From Streptomyces sp. CB02366 (GTDB lineage: Bacteria; Actinomycetota; Actinomycetes; Streptomycetales; Streptomycetaceae), in the NCBI RefSeq assembly GCF_001905905.1, contig NZ_LIVT01000001.1, positions 665,952 through 729,951 on the forward strand: a stretch of 64,000 nucleotides of DNA, given 5' to 3'. This document shows, one piece after another, positions 53,928-63,378 of this stretch (position 1 is its first letter; each line of letters starts with the position of its first letter). The notes under the pieces were generated by a model. It was not told the DNA's origin and did not search any database. It saw only the letters and a program-made list of their open reading frames with translations. The position numbers and the translations under genes were made by a program.

Positions 53928-54443
53928 ATGACCACTTCGCACACGCACCACCGGACCCCGGCCGACCTCGCCCCCGAGGAGCCGCAGCGGATCTCCGTCT
54001 CCCAGCTCCTCCCCGACGTCTACAAGGCGATGGTCCGGCTCGACATCGCCGCCCGCCAGGGCCTGGACCCCGTCCTGGTGGAACTGGTGAAGATCCGCGC
54101 CTCGCAGCTCAACCAGTGCGCTTTCTGCCTGGACATGCACAGCAAGGAGGCGCTCGCGGCGGGCGAGTCCGTCGAGCGGATCGTCCAGCTCGGCGCCTGG
54201 CGGGAGTCGCGGCACTTCTACACCGAGAAGGAGCTGGCGGCGCTCGCGCTCACCGAGGCGGTCACCGTGCTCACCGACGGCTTCGTCCCCGACGAGGTGT
54301 ACGCGCAGGCCGCCGAGCACTTCGAGGAGGCCGAGCTGGCCCGGCTGATCGCGGCGATCACCGTGATCAACGCCTGGAACCGCTTCGGCGTCACCGGTCG
54401 GCTGACCCCGGGCCACTACACCCCCGCCGACTCCAAGGGCTGA
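53928..54443 (+). CDS. AhpD-like carboxymuconolactone decarboxylase family protein
   Basis: 171 residues. The CMD signature is VELVKIRASQLNQCAFCLDM with the redox-active C-x-x-C, then EALAAGESVERIVQL and TEAVTVLTDGFVP. Proteins of this kind are usually peroxide- or aldehyde-linked oxidoreductases rather than decarboxylases. It is divergent from the MocR gene, which is its likely regulator. The terminator at 54454-54482 follows. Confidence 0.92.
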   Translation: MTTSHTHHRTPADLAPEEPQRISVSQLLPDVYKAMVRLDIAARQGLDPVLVELVKIRASQLNQCAFCLDMHSKEALAAGESVERIVQLGAWRESRHFYTEKELAALALTEAVTVLTDGFVPDEVYAQAAEHFEEAELARLIAAITVINAWNRFGVTGRLTPGHYTPADSKG

Positions 54444-54453
54444 CCGCCCCCGA

Positions 54454-54482
54454 CCGGGCCCGGCGCGCCCGACCGGGCCCGG
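54454..54482. terminator. Terminator between convergent genes
   Basis: Self-complementary CCGGGCCCGG at 54454-54463 and again at 54473-54482, so the two copies pair into a 10-bp stem with a 9-nt loop. Confidence 0.65.
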
Positions 54483-54491
54483 GGAGGCCCC

Positions 54492-55460
54492 TCAGAACGG
54501 GCTGCCGTACGGGTCGAAACGTGTCACGGCGAGGTCGAGGATCTCCTCGTGGCGGGGCCACTGGCTGTCGGGGGCCGCGACCAGCACCGCGTAGAGCCGG
54601 CCGTCCGAGGCGGTGAAGACCCGCTCCACGACCTGCCGCCGGCTGCCGGACTCCTCGCTGTCGTACGCGTACACCAGCTCGGCGGCCTCGCCCCCGGACG
54701 GGCCGGCGACGGGCCCGAGGCGGATCTCCGCGAAGCCGGGGTTGGCGCTGAGCCCCTCGGAGGCCGCGGTCACCGCTTCCAGCGCGGTCATGCCCGGCTC
54801 GGACACCCGGAAGACCTGGATCAGCTCGGCGCCGGCGAGCGGCTTGTAGAACACCGCGCCGTTCTTCTCCGAACGCTCGCCCCACTCCTCGGGCACGGTG
54901 ATCCGGAAGCCCTCCGCGTCGTCCCGGACGAGGTACCCGGGCGGCGGGGCGTCCGGGGACTCGGTCCCCGGCGTTCCGGACGGGGTCCCGGTCCGGTCGC
55001 CGGCGCCCTCGGCGCCCGGGTCCGCCGGGCCCGGGTGCTCCTCGGCGGCGGCGCTCGCCGTCCTCCCCCGGGCGTCGTCCCGGCCCCCGTCGTCCCCGCC
55101 CGCCGACGCGGACCAGAGCCCCGCCGCCCCGGCGGCGAGCACCGCCGCGGCGATCCCGGCGGTCAGCGGGGTGATCCGGTCGCGCACCGACCGGGAGGCG
55201 GCAGCCGTCGCGTAGCCCCCGGTGAGGTTGTTGTACGGGCCCTGCGGTCCCGGCGGGACACAGGGCTCGGCCCCGGCGTACGGATCAGGGGCCGCCGCCC
55301 GGGGGTCCCCCGGCGGCACGGGCGGCACGGACGGCACGGGTGGCGGCGATGGGGCGACCACGGGGGCCGGGGGCGGCGACGGCGGCGGGCGGACGCCCGC
55401 CGGTTCGGCCTCCCAGCGCTGCTCCTCGTCGTTCCAGCGCACCCCGCCGCCCCCGGCCAT
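54492..55460 (-). CDS. Single-pass membrane protein with extracellular LpqN/PsbP-like domain
   Basis: 322 residues. It opens with RWNDEEQRWE and a long Pro/Ala/Val-rich cytoplasmic part that includes PVPSVPPVPP encoded by CCCGTGCCG-type 9-bp repeats. There is one helix (PLTAGIAAAVLAAGAAGLWS, about 98-117) and a Ser/Gly/Asp linker. The outer domain (about 175-322) is EGFRITVPEEWGERS, NGAVFYKPLAGAELIQVFRV, AVTAASEGLSANPGF, AELVYAYDSEESGSRR and LYAVLVAAPDSQWPRHEEIL. That pattern recalls PsbP/LpqN-fold domains at the ends of actinobacterial kinases. It is the third gene of the operon with 55464-55844 and 55841-57700, 3 nt downstream. Confidence 0.78.
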   Translation of the reverse strand: MAGGGGVRWNDEEQRWEAEPAGVRPPPSPPPAPVVAPSPPPVPSVPPVPPGDPRAAAPDPYAGAEPCVPPGPQGPYNNLTGGYATAAASRSVRDRITPLTAGIAAAVLAAGAAGLWSASAGGDDGGRDDARGRTASAAAEEHPGPADPGAEGAGDRTGTPSGTPGTESPDAPPPGYLVRDDAEGFRITVPEEWGERSEKNGAVFYKPLAGAELIQVFRVSEPGMTALEAVTAASEGLSANPGFAEIRLGPVAGPSGGEAAELVYAYDSEESGSRRQVVERVFTASDGRLYAVLVAAPDSQWPRHEEILDLAVTRFDPYGSPF

Positions 55461-55463
55461 CGC

Positions 55464-55844
55464 TCAGCCCCCCAGCAGGGCGGCGAGCGCCTCGGCCACC
55501 GCGACGCCGGACGCCAGGGCCCCGGTGAGGGCGCCGGCGGCGGTCAGGGTCTGCTGGAGGCGGGCCAGCCGGCCGGGCTCGGCGGCCCCCGCCGTCTCGA
55601 TCTCGTCCACCACCGAGACCAGTTCCGCGTCGAGGATCTGCGTGGCCTCGGAAGGGGTGAACCGGGCGAGGTCGGCACGCAGTTCCCGTACGGCGCGCAA
55701 CAGCTCGGCCTGGGACGCGTCGGCGGGCGCCGGGTGCTGGTGCTGGGTGACGGTGTTGTGGGAGCCGACGGCGAAGGCGCTGCCGGTCACCGAACCGATG
55801 TGCACGGTGCGCGGGAGCTGTTCTTCAGGGGTCTGACCGGTCAT
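55464..55844 (-). CDS. Small helical protein with N-terminal I-G-S-x3-S-A-x3-G-x-H-N motif
   Basis: 126 residues, function unknown. Residues 15-32 read HIGSVTGSAFAVGSHNTV, a Gly/Ser/Asn-rich beta-like motif. A helical coiled region follows (AELLRAVRELRADLARF, LDAELVSVVDEIETAG), then a hydrophobic Ala/Leu-rich C-terminus (LTAAGALTGALASGVAVAEA). The ATG overlaps the stop of the large upstream gene (ATGA). The same motif recurs in that gene's C-terminus, 8 of 18 positions identical. Such motif sharing between neighbours is seen in amyloid-signalling pairs, but this is an inference. Confidence 0.72.
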   Translation of the reverse strand: MTGQTPEEQLPRTVHIGSVTGSAFAVGSHNTVTQHQHPAPADASQAELLRAVRELRADLARFTPSEATQILDAELVSVVDEIETAGAAEPGRLARLQQTLTAAGALTGALASGVAVAEALAALLGG

Positions 55845-57700
55845 TTCTCTCCTGTTCCTCCTGTCGTCGGCGGGCGGCCCGGGGAGGAGGACGGGCCCCT
55901 CCCGGCGCCGGGGCCCGTGCCCTTGCCGGGGCCCGTGCCCTGGCCGGGAGCGCGGCCGGGTCCGGGGGGTTCCGACGGTCCGGAGCGCCGGATGTCGTTG
56001 TGGTCGCCGATACCGATCGCGCTGTCCTTCGCGGACCCGATGAACACGCCGCCCGCACCGATGTTGACGATCTTCTGCTCGAACTCGTCGGTCTCCCAGC
56101 CGGCTTCCCGCAGCGCCAGCCTGACTCCGCCGTTCACCCGGTCCTGGATGCTCTTCAGGTACCGGTTGACGTCCATGTCCTGGAAGAGCGAGGCCTCGTC
56201 GTCCGCTCCCAGCTCCCGGACGGAGAACGCGGGCCCCTCGGGCAGCGCCCCCGCGTTCCCCGCCGTCAGGAGCCTCCAGGAACTGACCGCGCCGCGCCCC
56301 AGGGTGAGGAGCGAGTCCACCAGCGAGACCGGGGTGTGGGAGACCGCCCAGACCGCCTTGCCGAACCAGGTGTTGTGGTGGTGCCGGTGGGCGATCCGGT
56401 CCGCCTCGCGGAACAGCGGGTGGACCGGCATCAGGACGTGCGGGGCCACTTCGAGCATCAGCATCCCGCCCTGGGTGTGGACCCGGACGAAGACGGTGAC
56501 GACGACCTCCTCGTTCCAGCCGCCGACCCGGATGCGCAGGAAGTGCCGTCTGCTCTCGCCGCCCTCCTCGACGGCGCGGCCCCGGTGCTCCTCGAACGTC
56601 CGCGGGTCGTACGGGGCGTCCTCACGGCGGGTCATGCCGGTCGCGGGCAGGAAGACGCACTCGTCGACCACCAGTTCGCGCAGCCGGTCCCGGACGGCGG
56701 CCGCGCTCTCGGCGGAACCGTGGGGGGACGGCACCCGCAGGGCCTCCAGCAACGGCACGATCCGGCGCAGGATCCGGCTGTTGTCGAGGGGTTCGGCGGG
56801 CCCGTCCTCGCGCGGCCGGAGTTCGACCGCGAGGTTCCACGGCCGGTAGGGGGTTCCGGCGCCGCAGAACGGGTTCTGTTCGTCGTACATGACGAGCGGG
56901 GCGTGCTGTTCCAGCCGGATGCGCTCCCGGAGCCGCCGGAAGCGGGCGTCCGCCGTGTGCTCGGCGGGGTCCGCCGCGAGGTCGGAGAAGTTCTTCCGGG
57001 CCAGCTCCTCGGTCATCACGCGGGCGAACCGGCCGCGTCGGAGGCCGACCACGGTGACGAGCAGGACGAGGGCCAGGAGAGCCACCCAGGCGAACACGGT
57101 CAGCACGTCGAGGATGTCCGAACCCGAATCGGACCGGCCGGCGTAGTCGCCGGACCCGAAGGAGTCGGCGGCGGCCGGGTCGTACAGTCCGGGGTCCTCC
57201 TGCGGACCGTCGTCCGCGAACAGACCGGTGACGGCGGCCACGACGATCCCGGACACGCCGAGGAACAGCCACACCCGGCCGTTCCACCGCAGGAGGAAGG
57301 CCAGGACCCTGCGGTAGGGGGGCGGGTTCCGGGCGGTCCCGCGGACCCAGTGCGCCGCGGCGATCAGGACGCACGGCAGGAACAGCACGCCGAAGAAGCC
57401 CCCGGTGAAGGCGGTGGCCACCAGCCAGACGCCCAGGACGGCCGCCGCCCACCGGCGTTCGGCGCGGCGGGCGCGCAGGGCGTGGGCGAGGACGCGGGCG
57501 GCGTCGAACCCGAGCGACGGGGCGACGACCCGGTGCTCCTGGACGTACAGCTGGTCGATGACCGCGTTCCGGTAGCCGTCGTGCAGGTGGACCCCGGCGC
57601 ACAGCAGCCGGCACGCCTCGCTCGTGGCGGGGTGCGCGGGCGGCTTCCCGAGCAGATCGTCCTGGGCCCGCGACGGCGGCGGCACGGCACTCCCGGTCAC
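55841..57700 (-). CDS. Large membrane protein with C-terminal I-G-S-x3-S-A-x3-G-x-H-N motif
   Basis: 619 residues, no domain I recognise. Four hydrophobic helices in the first 225 residues (two near 84-120, one near 143-162, one near 200-222), with a short acidic loop between the third and fourth. A large soluble region follows (about 230-540) with RRHFLRIRVGGWNEEVVVTV and RYLKSIQDRVNGGVRLALRE. At residues 553-570 is FIGSAKDSAIGIGDHNDI, preceded by VNIGAGGV, then a Gly/Pro tail. GTG 57698-57700 with GAGGAG upstream was chosen; an in-frame ATG at 57838 would add a Pro/Arg leader. First gene of the operon. Confidence 0.75.
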   Translation of the reverse strand: MTGSAVPPPSRAQDDLLGKPPAHPATSEACRLLCAGVHLHDGYRNAVIDQLYVQEHRVVAPSLGFDAARVLAHALRARRAERRWAAAVLGVWLVATAFTGGFFGVLFLPCVLIAAAHWVRGTARNPPPYRRVLAFLLRWNGRVWLFLGVSGIVVAAVTGLFADDGPQEDPGLYDPAAADSFGSGDYAGRSDSGSDILDVLTVFAWVALLALVLLVTVVGLRRGRFARVMTEELARKNFSDLAADPAEHTADARFRRLRERIRLEQHAPLVMYDEQNPFCGAGTPYRPWNLAVELRPREDGPAEPLDNSRILRRIVPLLEALRVPSPHGSAESAAAVRDRLRELVVDECVFLPATGMTRREDAPYDPRTFEEHRGRAVEEGGESRRHFLRIRVGGWNEEVVVTVFVRVHTQGGMLMLEVAPHVLMPVHPLFREADRIAHRHHHNTWFGKAVWAVSHTPVSLVDSLLTLGRGAVSSWRLLTAGNAGALPEGPAFSVRELGADDEASLFQDMDVNRYLKSIQDRVNGGVRLALREAGWETDEFEQKIVNIGAGGVFIGSAKDSAIGIGDHNDIRRSGPSEPPGPGRAPGQGTGPGKGTGPGAGRGPSSSPGRPPTTGGTGEK

Positions 57701-57865
57701 CGGCTCCTCTTTCCCTCTGGCGCTTCGCACCGGTCCGGGCCCGCCGCCGTGCGGAGGCGGGGAGGAGCGGGAGGCGAAGGTCGAAAGGTGCCAAATGTAG
57801 CGGGGCGGGGGCCGCGAGGTCAGGCGATTGTCGGCCAACTCCCGCCGGTCGCCGGGACGCGGAAA

Positions 57866-57895
57866 CGCCCCCGGCGGCAGATGCCGCCGGGGGCG
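57866..57895 (-). terminator. Terminator of mdh
   Basis: Perfect stem CGCCCCCGGCGGCA / TGCCGCCGGGGGCG, 14 bp per arm, 2 nt between. It lies 61 nt after the mdh stop. Confidence 0.9.
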
Positions 57896-57955
57896 CTCGG
57901 TGTGCCGGGGGCGCGGGCGCCGCGGCGGTCACGGCCGCGCGGGCGCCTCGGTGGG

Positions 57956-59264
<1,309 letters not shown>

Positions 59265-60374
59265 TCACCCGACCGGGTCGGCGCAGCCCTTCGTGCCGGA
59301 GGTGAGCGTCGCGCACGCCTTCGCCTCGGACGGCTTCTTCACCGCGACCATCGGGGTGTACGCGTCCGTGTCCCCCATGACCTCGCCGTCCTGCGCGCCC
59401 TCCCCCGCGGTGATCCGCACGGTGTCGCCGATCGCCGCCTCGGTGAGCCGGGCCCAGGCGGCGGAGCACACCTCGCTGTAGCGGACCTCGAGCTTGCCGC
59501 CGCCGACCACGCCGGTGGCCACCGTACGGGCGAACTCGCCGCCGCAGCCCATCGCCTCCGGGTCCTGCCCGACGCACTCCGCGCCGCTGCACTCGACGCC
59601 CACGGGCAGTTCGGGGGCGGCCGTGCCGGGGGCCGTCGTCGGGGGCGGGGCGGCCTTGGCCGCGTCGTCGCCGCTCGGCGCGAGCAGTACCGCGCCGACC
59701 ACGACGATCAGGGCGCCGACCGCCCCGACGGCGAGCATGGGGCCCTTGCGGCGACCGCCGGGGCGCGCGCCGCCCCTGCCCTTCCGGCTCATCCGGGGGT
59801 ACGCGTCCGGCTGCGGCCGGCGGGTTTCCTGTCCGCCGCCGCGCTGCCGGGGCACGGAGGGCGGGCGCGTCGCGTCGTGGCCGCCGGAGGCGGCGGCACC
59901 GTGGGCGTCGGGTGCGGGGAAGCCGTGGGCGTCGGGCGCGGCGGCTCCGGGGCCGTCCGGCCGGGAGGCCCGGTCGCCGCCGTGGCCGACGGCGGAGGGC
60001 CGGCCGCCTTGGGCAGGGCCGGAAGCGGTCGTGCCGAGGTGGTCGAGCGCGGCGCGGGCCTGCGTGATGCGGATGGCCTCCATCGTCATGTCGTGCCGCA
60101 TCTCGGCCCGGCTCCAGGCCCGCTCCGCCAGCTCCCACATGGTCATGAGGTGGTGCTGGGGGGTGTCCGTCACCTCCGCGAGGGCCACGACGGCCCCGCG
60201 CGGGGCGAGCAGCCGCCCGTTGAGGTACCGCTCCCAGGAGGTCTTGCTGTAGCCGGTGCGGTCGGCCACCGCGTTGATGTTCAGCCCGCTGCGGTCGACG
60301 AGCCGGCGCAGCTGCCCGGTGAACTCCCGGATCTGCGGATCGAGCTCTTCGGGCAGAGCCTTCCAACGAGGCAT
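59265..60374 (-). CDS. XRE-family regulator with DUF2690 domain
   Basis: 369 residues. N-terminal HTH (GQLRRLVDRSGLNINAVADR, TGYSKTSWERYLNGRLL). A Pro/Ala/Gly/Arg-rich linker follows, then a helix (PMLAVGAVGALIVVVGAVLL) that makes it membrane-bound, and a C-terminal DUF2690 domain outside (VECSGAECVGQDPEAMGCGG, YSEVCSAAWARLTEAAIG), whose Cys pattern C-x5-C-x6-x-x-C is typical. It probably links an outside or wall signal to DNA binding. Start ATG 60372-60374. Flanked by mdh downstream and the hairpin-rich gap upstream. Confidence 0.92.
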   Translation of the reverse strand: MPRWKALPEELDPQIREFTGQLRRLVDRSGLNINAVADRTGYSKTSWERYLNGRLLAPRGAVVALAEVTDTPQHHLMTMWELAERAWSRAEMRHDMTMEAIRITQARAALDHLGTTASGPAQGGRPSAVGHGGDRASRPDGPGAAAPDAHGFPAPDAHGAAASGGHDATRPPSVPRQRGGGQETRRPQPDAYPRMSRKGRGGARPGGRRKGPMLAVGAVGALIVVVGAVLLAPSGDDAAKAAPPPTTAPGTAAPELPVGVECSGAECVGQDPEAMGCGGEFARTVATGVVGGGKLEVRYSEVCSAAWARLTEAAIGDTVRITAGEGAQDGEVMGDTDAYTPMVAVKKPSEAKACATLTSGTKGCADPVG

Positions 60375-60986
60375 GGTCTTTTCCCTTTCCCCCTCATGTC
60401 CCCCGGACGTGCTTGCTGTACCCTGCCGCGGCCGGTCTCCGGCTCGCGCGCCCCCGGCCCGGCCGCCGCCCGGTCGTGCCGGACCGTCGGCGGGCCACCC
60501 ACGAGGATGCGCCGAGCCAGGGAGTCAGTTCCTGACGAGGGGGCGCACGGGAGCATGAGCGGCGGGGAGCGTATCCCCACGCGCCTCGAACACCGCGCCG
60601 GCCGACTGCCCGGCCACCGCTCCGCCGCTCCGCGCCACTCCGTGCGCCGTGTCGGTGCGCCGTGCCAGTCTGCCATCGTTGCGCGACGATCACACCGTGC
60701 CGGAATGGTCACTTCCGTGCCACAGGCCACAGGGACCGCTTGTTCCGGACTTTCATGTCCATGACGCTGGAGTCGAGACGGACCGGGACAGTCCGTCTCG
60801 GCGCACACCGGGGCCTCCTCCCCGGTCGCCCCGTTTCCGCCGCGGTGCCCGTCCCTCCTCGGGGGTAGGGACGGGCACCGCGGTCGGCGTCCCGGGCCGG
60901 TACCGCTGGGCGGCCCCGGCGCGGCCTTTCGGGCCTGCCGTCACACTGCCGCCCGGCGGGCGACGACAGCAGTGGGACGAGAGGCC
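60375..60986. other. Intergenic region with two strong hairpins
   Basis: 612 bp between the XRE gene start and the DUF3017 stop. The first hairpin is CGAGACGGAC (60774-60783) / GTCCGTCTCG (60791-60800). The second is CGCGGTGCCCGTCCCT (60841-60856) / AGGGACGGGCACCGCG (60867-60882), a perfect 16-bp stem. No coding gene is supported. Confidence 0.6.
60841..60882. terminator. Terminator of folD-DUF3017 (or end of an sRNA)
   Basis: Perfect 16-bp stem with a 10-nt loop (positions in the intergenic entry). It lies 105 nt after the DUF3017 stop on the minus strand. The hairpin at 60774-60800 is 40 bp away, so a small RNA between them on either strand is also possible. Confidence 0.7.
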
Positions 60987-61556
60987 CTAGCGGATCGTGA
61001 AGCGGACCGCGTCCTCCAGGAACGGGACGTCCAGCCACGGGCCGGGCTGCGCGACCAGCGCGAGCAGCACGATCAACGTGCCCATCAGCCCGTACGTGAC
61101 CAGGTCGGTGAAGCGGGAACGTACCGCCAGCATCCCGACCGAGGGCACCGCCCAGCGCAGCACGGCGCCGGTGATCAGCGCGCAGCCGATGAGGACGGCG
61201 CCGACGCGGAACGCCTCGGCGAACGGGTCCAGCGCCACGATCAGCAGGCCGAGGCCCGCCGCGCAGAGCACGGTGAGCAGCGGCCACTGCCGGGCCGGGG
61301 CGGGCGCGTCGCCGGGGGCGGCCCGGCCGCCCCCCTCGGGCCGGGCGGTGTCCCGGGTGAACCGGGGGAACCGCCGCGACCCGCGGGGCCGGCGGCCGGC
61401 GCCCGCGGCCTGTCCGGCGGACTCGTCCGCGGCCCCCTCGGCCCCGTCAGTCCGTCCGGGCGCGGCGGCGGTCGCCCCGGCGCCGTCCCGCTCGCCCGGA
61501 TCGTCTGCCGCCCGGCCCGCCGGGGCGGGGTCGGCCGGACTCGTACCAGCACCCAT
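60987..61556 (-). CDS. DUF3017 membrane protein
   Basis: 189 residues. An N-terminal Pro/Ala/Gly/Asp-rich half is followed by three helices (LLTVLCAAGLGLLIVALDPF, VGAVLIGCALITGAVLRWAV, LMGTLIVLLALVAQPGPWLD). DUF3017 proteins of unknown role sit next to folD in many actinobacteria, as here (24-nt gap). Start ATG 61554-61556. Confidence 0.88.
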   Translation of the reverse strand: MGAGTSPADPAPAGRAADDPGERDGAGATAAAPGRTDGAEGAADESAGQAAGAGRRPRGSRRFPRFTRDTARPEGGGRAAPGDAPAPARQWPLLTVLCAAGLGLLIVALDPFAEAFRVGAVLIGCALITGAVLRWAVPSVGMLAVRSRFTDLVTYGLMGTLIVLLALVAQPGPWLDVPFLEDAVRFTIR

Positions 61557-61580
61557 GGGAGCCCCCTCCGGATCCGGCCG

Positions 61581-62462
61581 TCAGCCCGCGGCGGTGGCGT
61601 CGGCGGCCCCGGCGGCGGCACGCTCGGCCGCCTCGACCACGTTGACCAGCAGCTGGGCGCGGGTCATCGGGCCGACGCCGCCGGGGTTCGGGGCGACCCA
61701 GGCGGCCACCTCGCGGACCCCCGGGTGCACGTCCCCGACGATCTTGCCGTTCTCGTCCCGGCTGACGCCGACGTCGAGCACGGCCGCGCCCGGCTTCACG
61801 TCCTCCGGCTTGATCAGGTGCTGGACCCCGGCGGCGGCGACGATGATGTCGGCCTGCCGCAGGTGGGCGGAGAGGTCCCGGGTGCCGGTGTGGCACTGGG
61901 TCACCGTGGCGTTCTCCGTCTTGCGGGTCAGCAGCAGCGGGATCGAGCGGCCGATGGTGACACCGCGACCGACGACGACGACGTGCGCCCCGGCGATCTC
62001 CACGCCGTGCGCGCGCAGCAGCTGGACGACGCCCTGCGGGGTGCAGGGCAGCGGGCCGGTCTCGTTGAGGACGAGGCGGCCGAGGTTCATCGGGTGCAGC
62101 CCGTCGGCGTCCTTGGCCGGGTCCATCAGCTCCAGGACGCGGTTGGTGTCGATGCCCTTGGGCAGCGGCAGTTGGACGATGTAGCCGGTGCACTCCGGGT
62201 TGGCGTTCAGCTCCCGGACGACGTCCTCGATCTCCTCCTGGGTGGCGGTGCCGGGGAGTTCGCGCTGGATGGAGCCGATGCCGACCTCGGCGCAGTCGCG
62301 GTGCTTGCCGTTGACGTACCACCGGCTGCCCGGGTCGTCCCCGACGAGCAGGGTTCCGAGGCCGGGAGTGATCCCCTGGGCCTTCAGGGCCGCCACACGG
62401 ACGGTCAGATCGGATTTGATCGCGGCAGCGGTGGCCTTGCCATCGAGAATCTGGGCAGTCAT
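61581..62462 (-). CDS. folD: Bifunctional methylenetetrahydrofolate dehydrogenase/cyclohydrolase
   Basis: Makes 10-formyl-THF from 5,10-methylene-THF with NADP, for purine and formyl-Met synthesis, 293 residues. Motifs [111 protein letters not shown] and [17 protein letters not shown] 62460-62462. The C-terminal Ala-rich tail is a little longer than usual. It is divergent from the RDD gene across 220 bp. Confidence 0.97.
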   Translation of the reverse strand: MTAQILDGKATAAAIKSDLTVRVAALKAQGITPGLGTLLVGDDPGSRWYVNGKHRDCAEVGIGSIQRELPGTATQEEIEDVVRELNANPECTGYIVQLPLPKGIDTNRVLELMDPAKDADGLHPMNLGRLVLNETGPLPCTPQGVVQLLRAHGVEIAGAHVVVVGRGVTIGRSIPLLLTRKTENATVTQCHTGTRDLSAHLRQADIIVAAAGVQHLIKPEDVKPGAAVLDVGVSRDENGKIVGDVHPGVREVAAWVAPNPGGVGPMTRAQLLVNVVEAAERAAAGAADATAAG

Positions 62463-62682
62463 GGGCCCATCCTCGCGGATGACCCCGCCCGCATACCAAT
62501 TGCCGGCGCCGCCCCCGTACCGGACATTGCACTTGCACAACGTCCGGGGCCCCGGACTGGACAAACCCGCGGTCCGCTTATAACGATGAAGGCCGCGGTT
62601 GTACGGGGGGCGGGCCGCTGATCGATGTCCTTCCTCCGTGTGGCCATCTCGTCCCCACACGTCTGTTGAAGGAACACCCTTT

Positions 62683-63297
62683 ATGAGCTTCGGCGACCCG
62701 AACAACCCGTACGGGCAGCAGCCCGGCCAGCCGCCCCAGGGCCCGCCGCAGGGACAGCCCGGTTACGGCTATCCGCAGCAGGCTCCGCAGGGTGTCCCGC
62801 CGCAGGGCTACGGCTACCCGCAGCAGCAGCCCGGCTACCCCCAGCAGCCGTACGGCGGCGGCTACCCGCAGCAGCCCGGTTACGGCGGCGGCATGCCCGA
62901 ACTGGCCCACTGGGGCCTGCGCTTCGGCGGGCTGATCGTCGACGGGCTCGTCATGATGGTGCCGTACGTCCTGGTTCTCATCGGCGGCGGGGTCGGCGAC
63001 TCGTTCGGCGCGATCCTCGGGGTCGTCGGCTTCCTCGGCCTGGTGGCCGTGGCCATCTGGCAGCTCTACCAGGAGGGAGCCACCGGCCAGACGATCGGCA
63101 AGAAGGCGGTGGGCATCCGCCTGCTGCGCGAGGCCGACGGCCGTCCGCTGGGCTTCGGCATGGCCTTCGTGCGCCGCCTGGCCCACTTCCTGGACAGCCT
63201 CGCCTGCTACCTCGGCTGGCTGTGGCCGCTGTGGGACCAGAAGAAGCAGACGTTCGCGGACAAGGTCTGCTCGTCGGTGGTCGTCAAGGCCGGCTGA
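62683..63297 (+). CDS. RDD-family membrane protein
   Basis: 204 residues. The first 80 are Gly/Pro/Gln/Tyr-rich with repeated GYGYPQQ-type units. Then [20 protein letters not shown] (the R and D of the RDD signature), helix [16 protein letters not shown] and [20 protein letters not shown], the usual G-x-T-x-G-K-x-x-G motif, and the last helix. Possibly a transporter or channel; role unknown. ATG 62683 with GAAGGA upstream. The terminator 63321-63355 follows. Confidence 0.9.
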   Translation: MSFGDPNNPYGQQPGQPPQGPPQGQPGYGYPQQAPQGVPPQGYGYPQQQPGYPQQPYGGGYPQQPGYGGGMPELAHWGLRFGGLIVDGLVMMVPYVLVLIGGGVGDSFGAILGVVGFLGLVAVAIWQLYQEGATGQTIGKKAVGIRLLREADGRPLGFGMAFVRRLAHFLDSLACYLGWLWPLWDQKKQTFADKVCSSVVVKAG

Positions 63298-63320
63298 CGC
63301 TCCGCGACACCGCACACGTA

Positions 63321-63355
63321 CGAGGGCCGCACCCGTTCGCCGGGCGCGGCCCTCG
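63321..63355. terminator. Bidirectional terminator
   Basis: CGAGGGCCGC (63321-63330) pairs with GCGGCCCTCG (63346-63355), 10 bp, loop 15. Between the convergent RDD and DUF2079 genes. Confidence 0.78.
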
Positions 63356-63378
63356 GCGCGTGAGGGGCCGGGCCGTGC

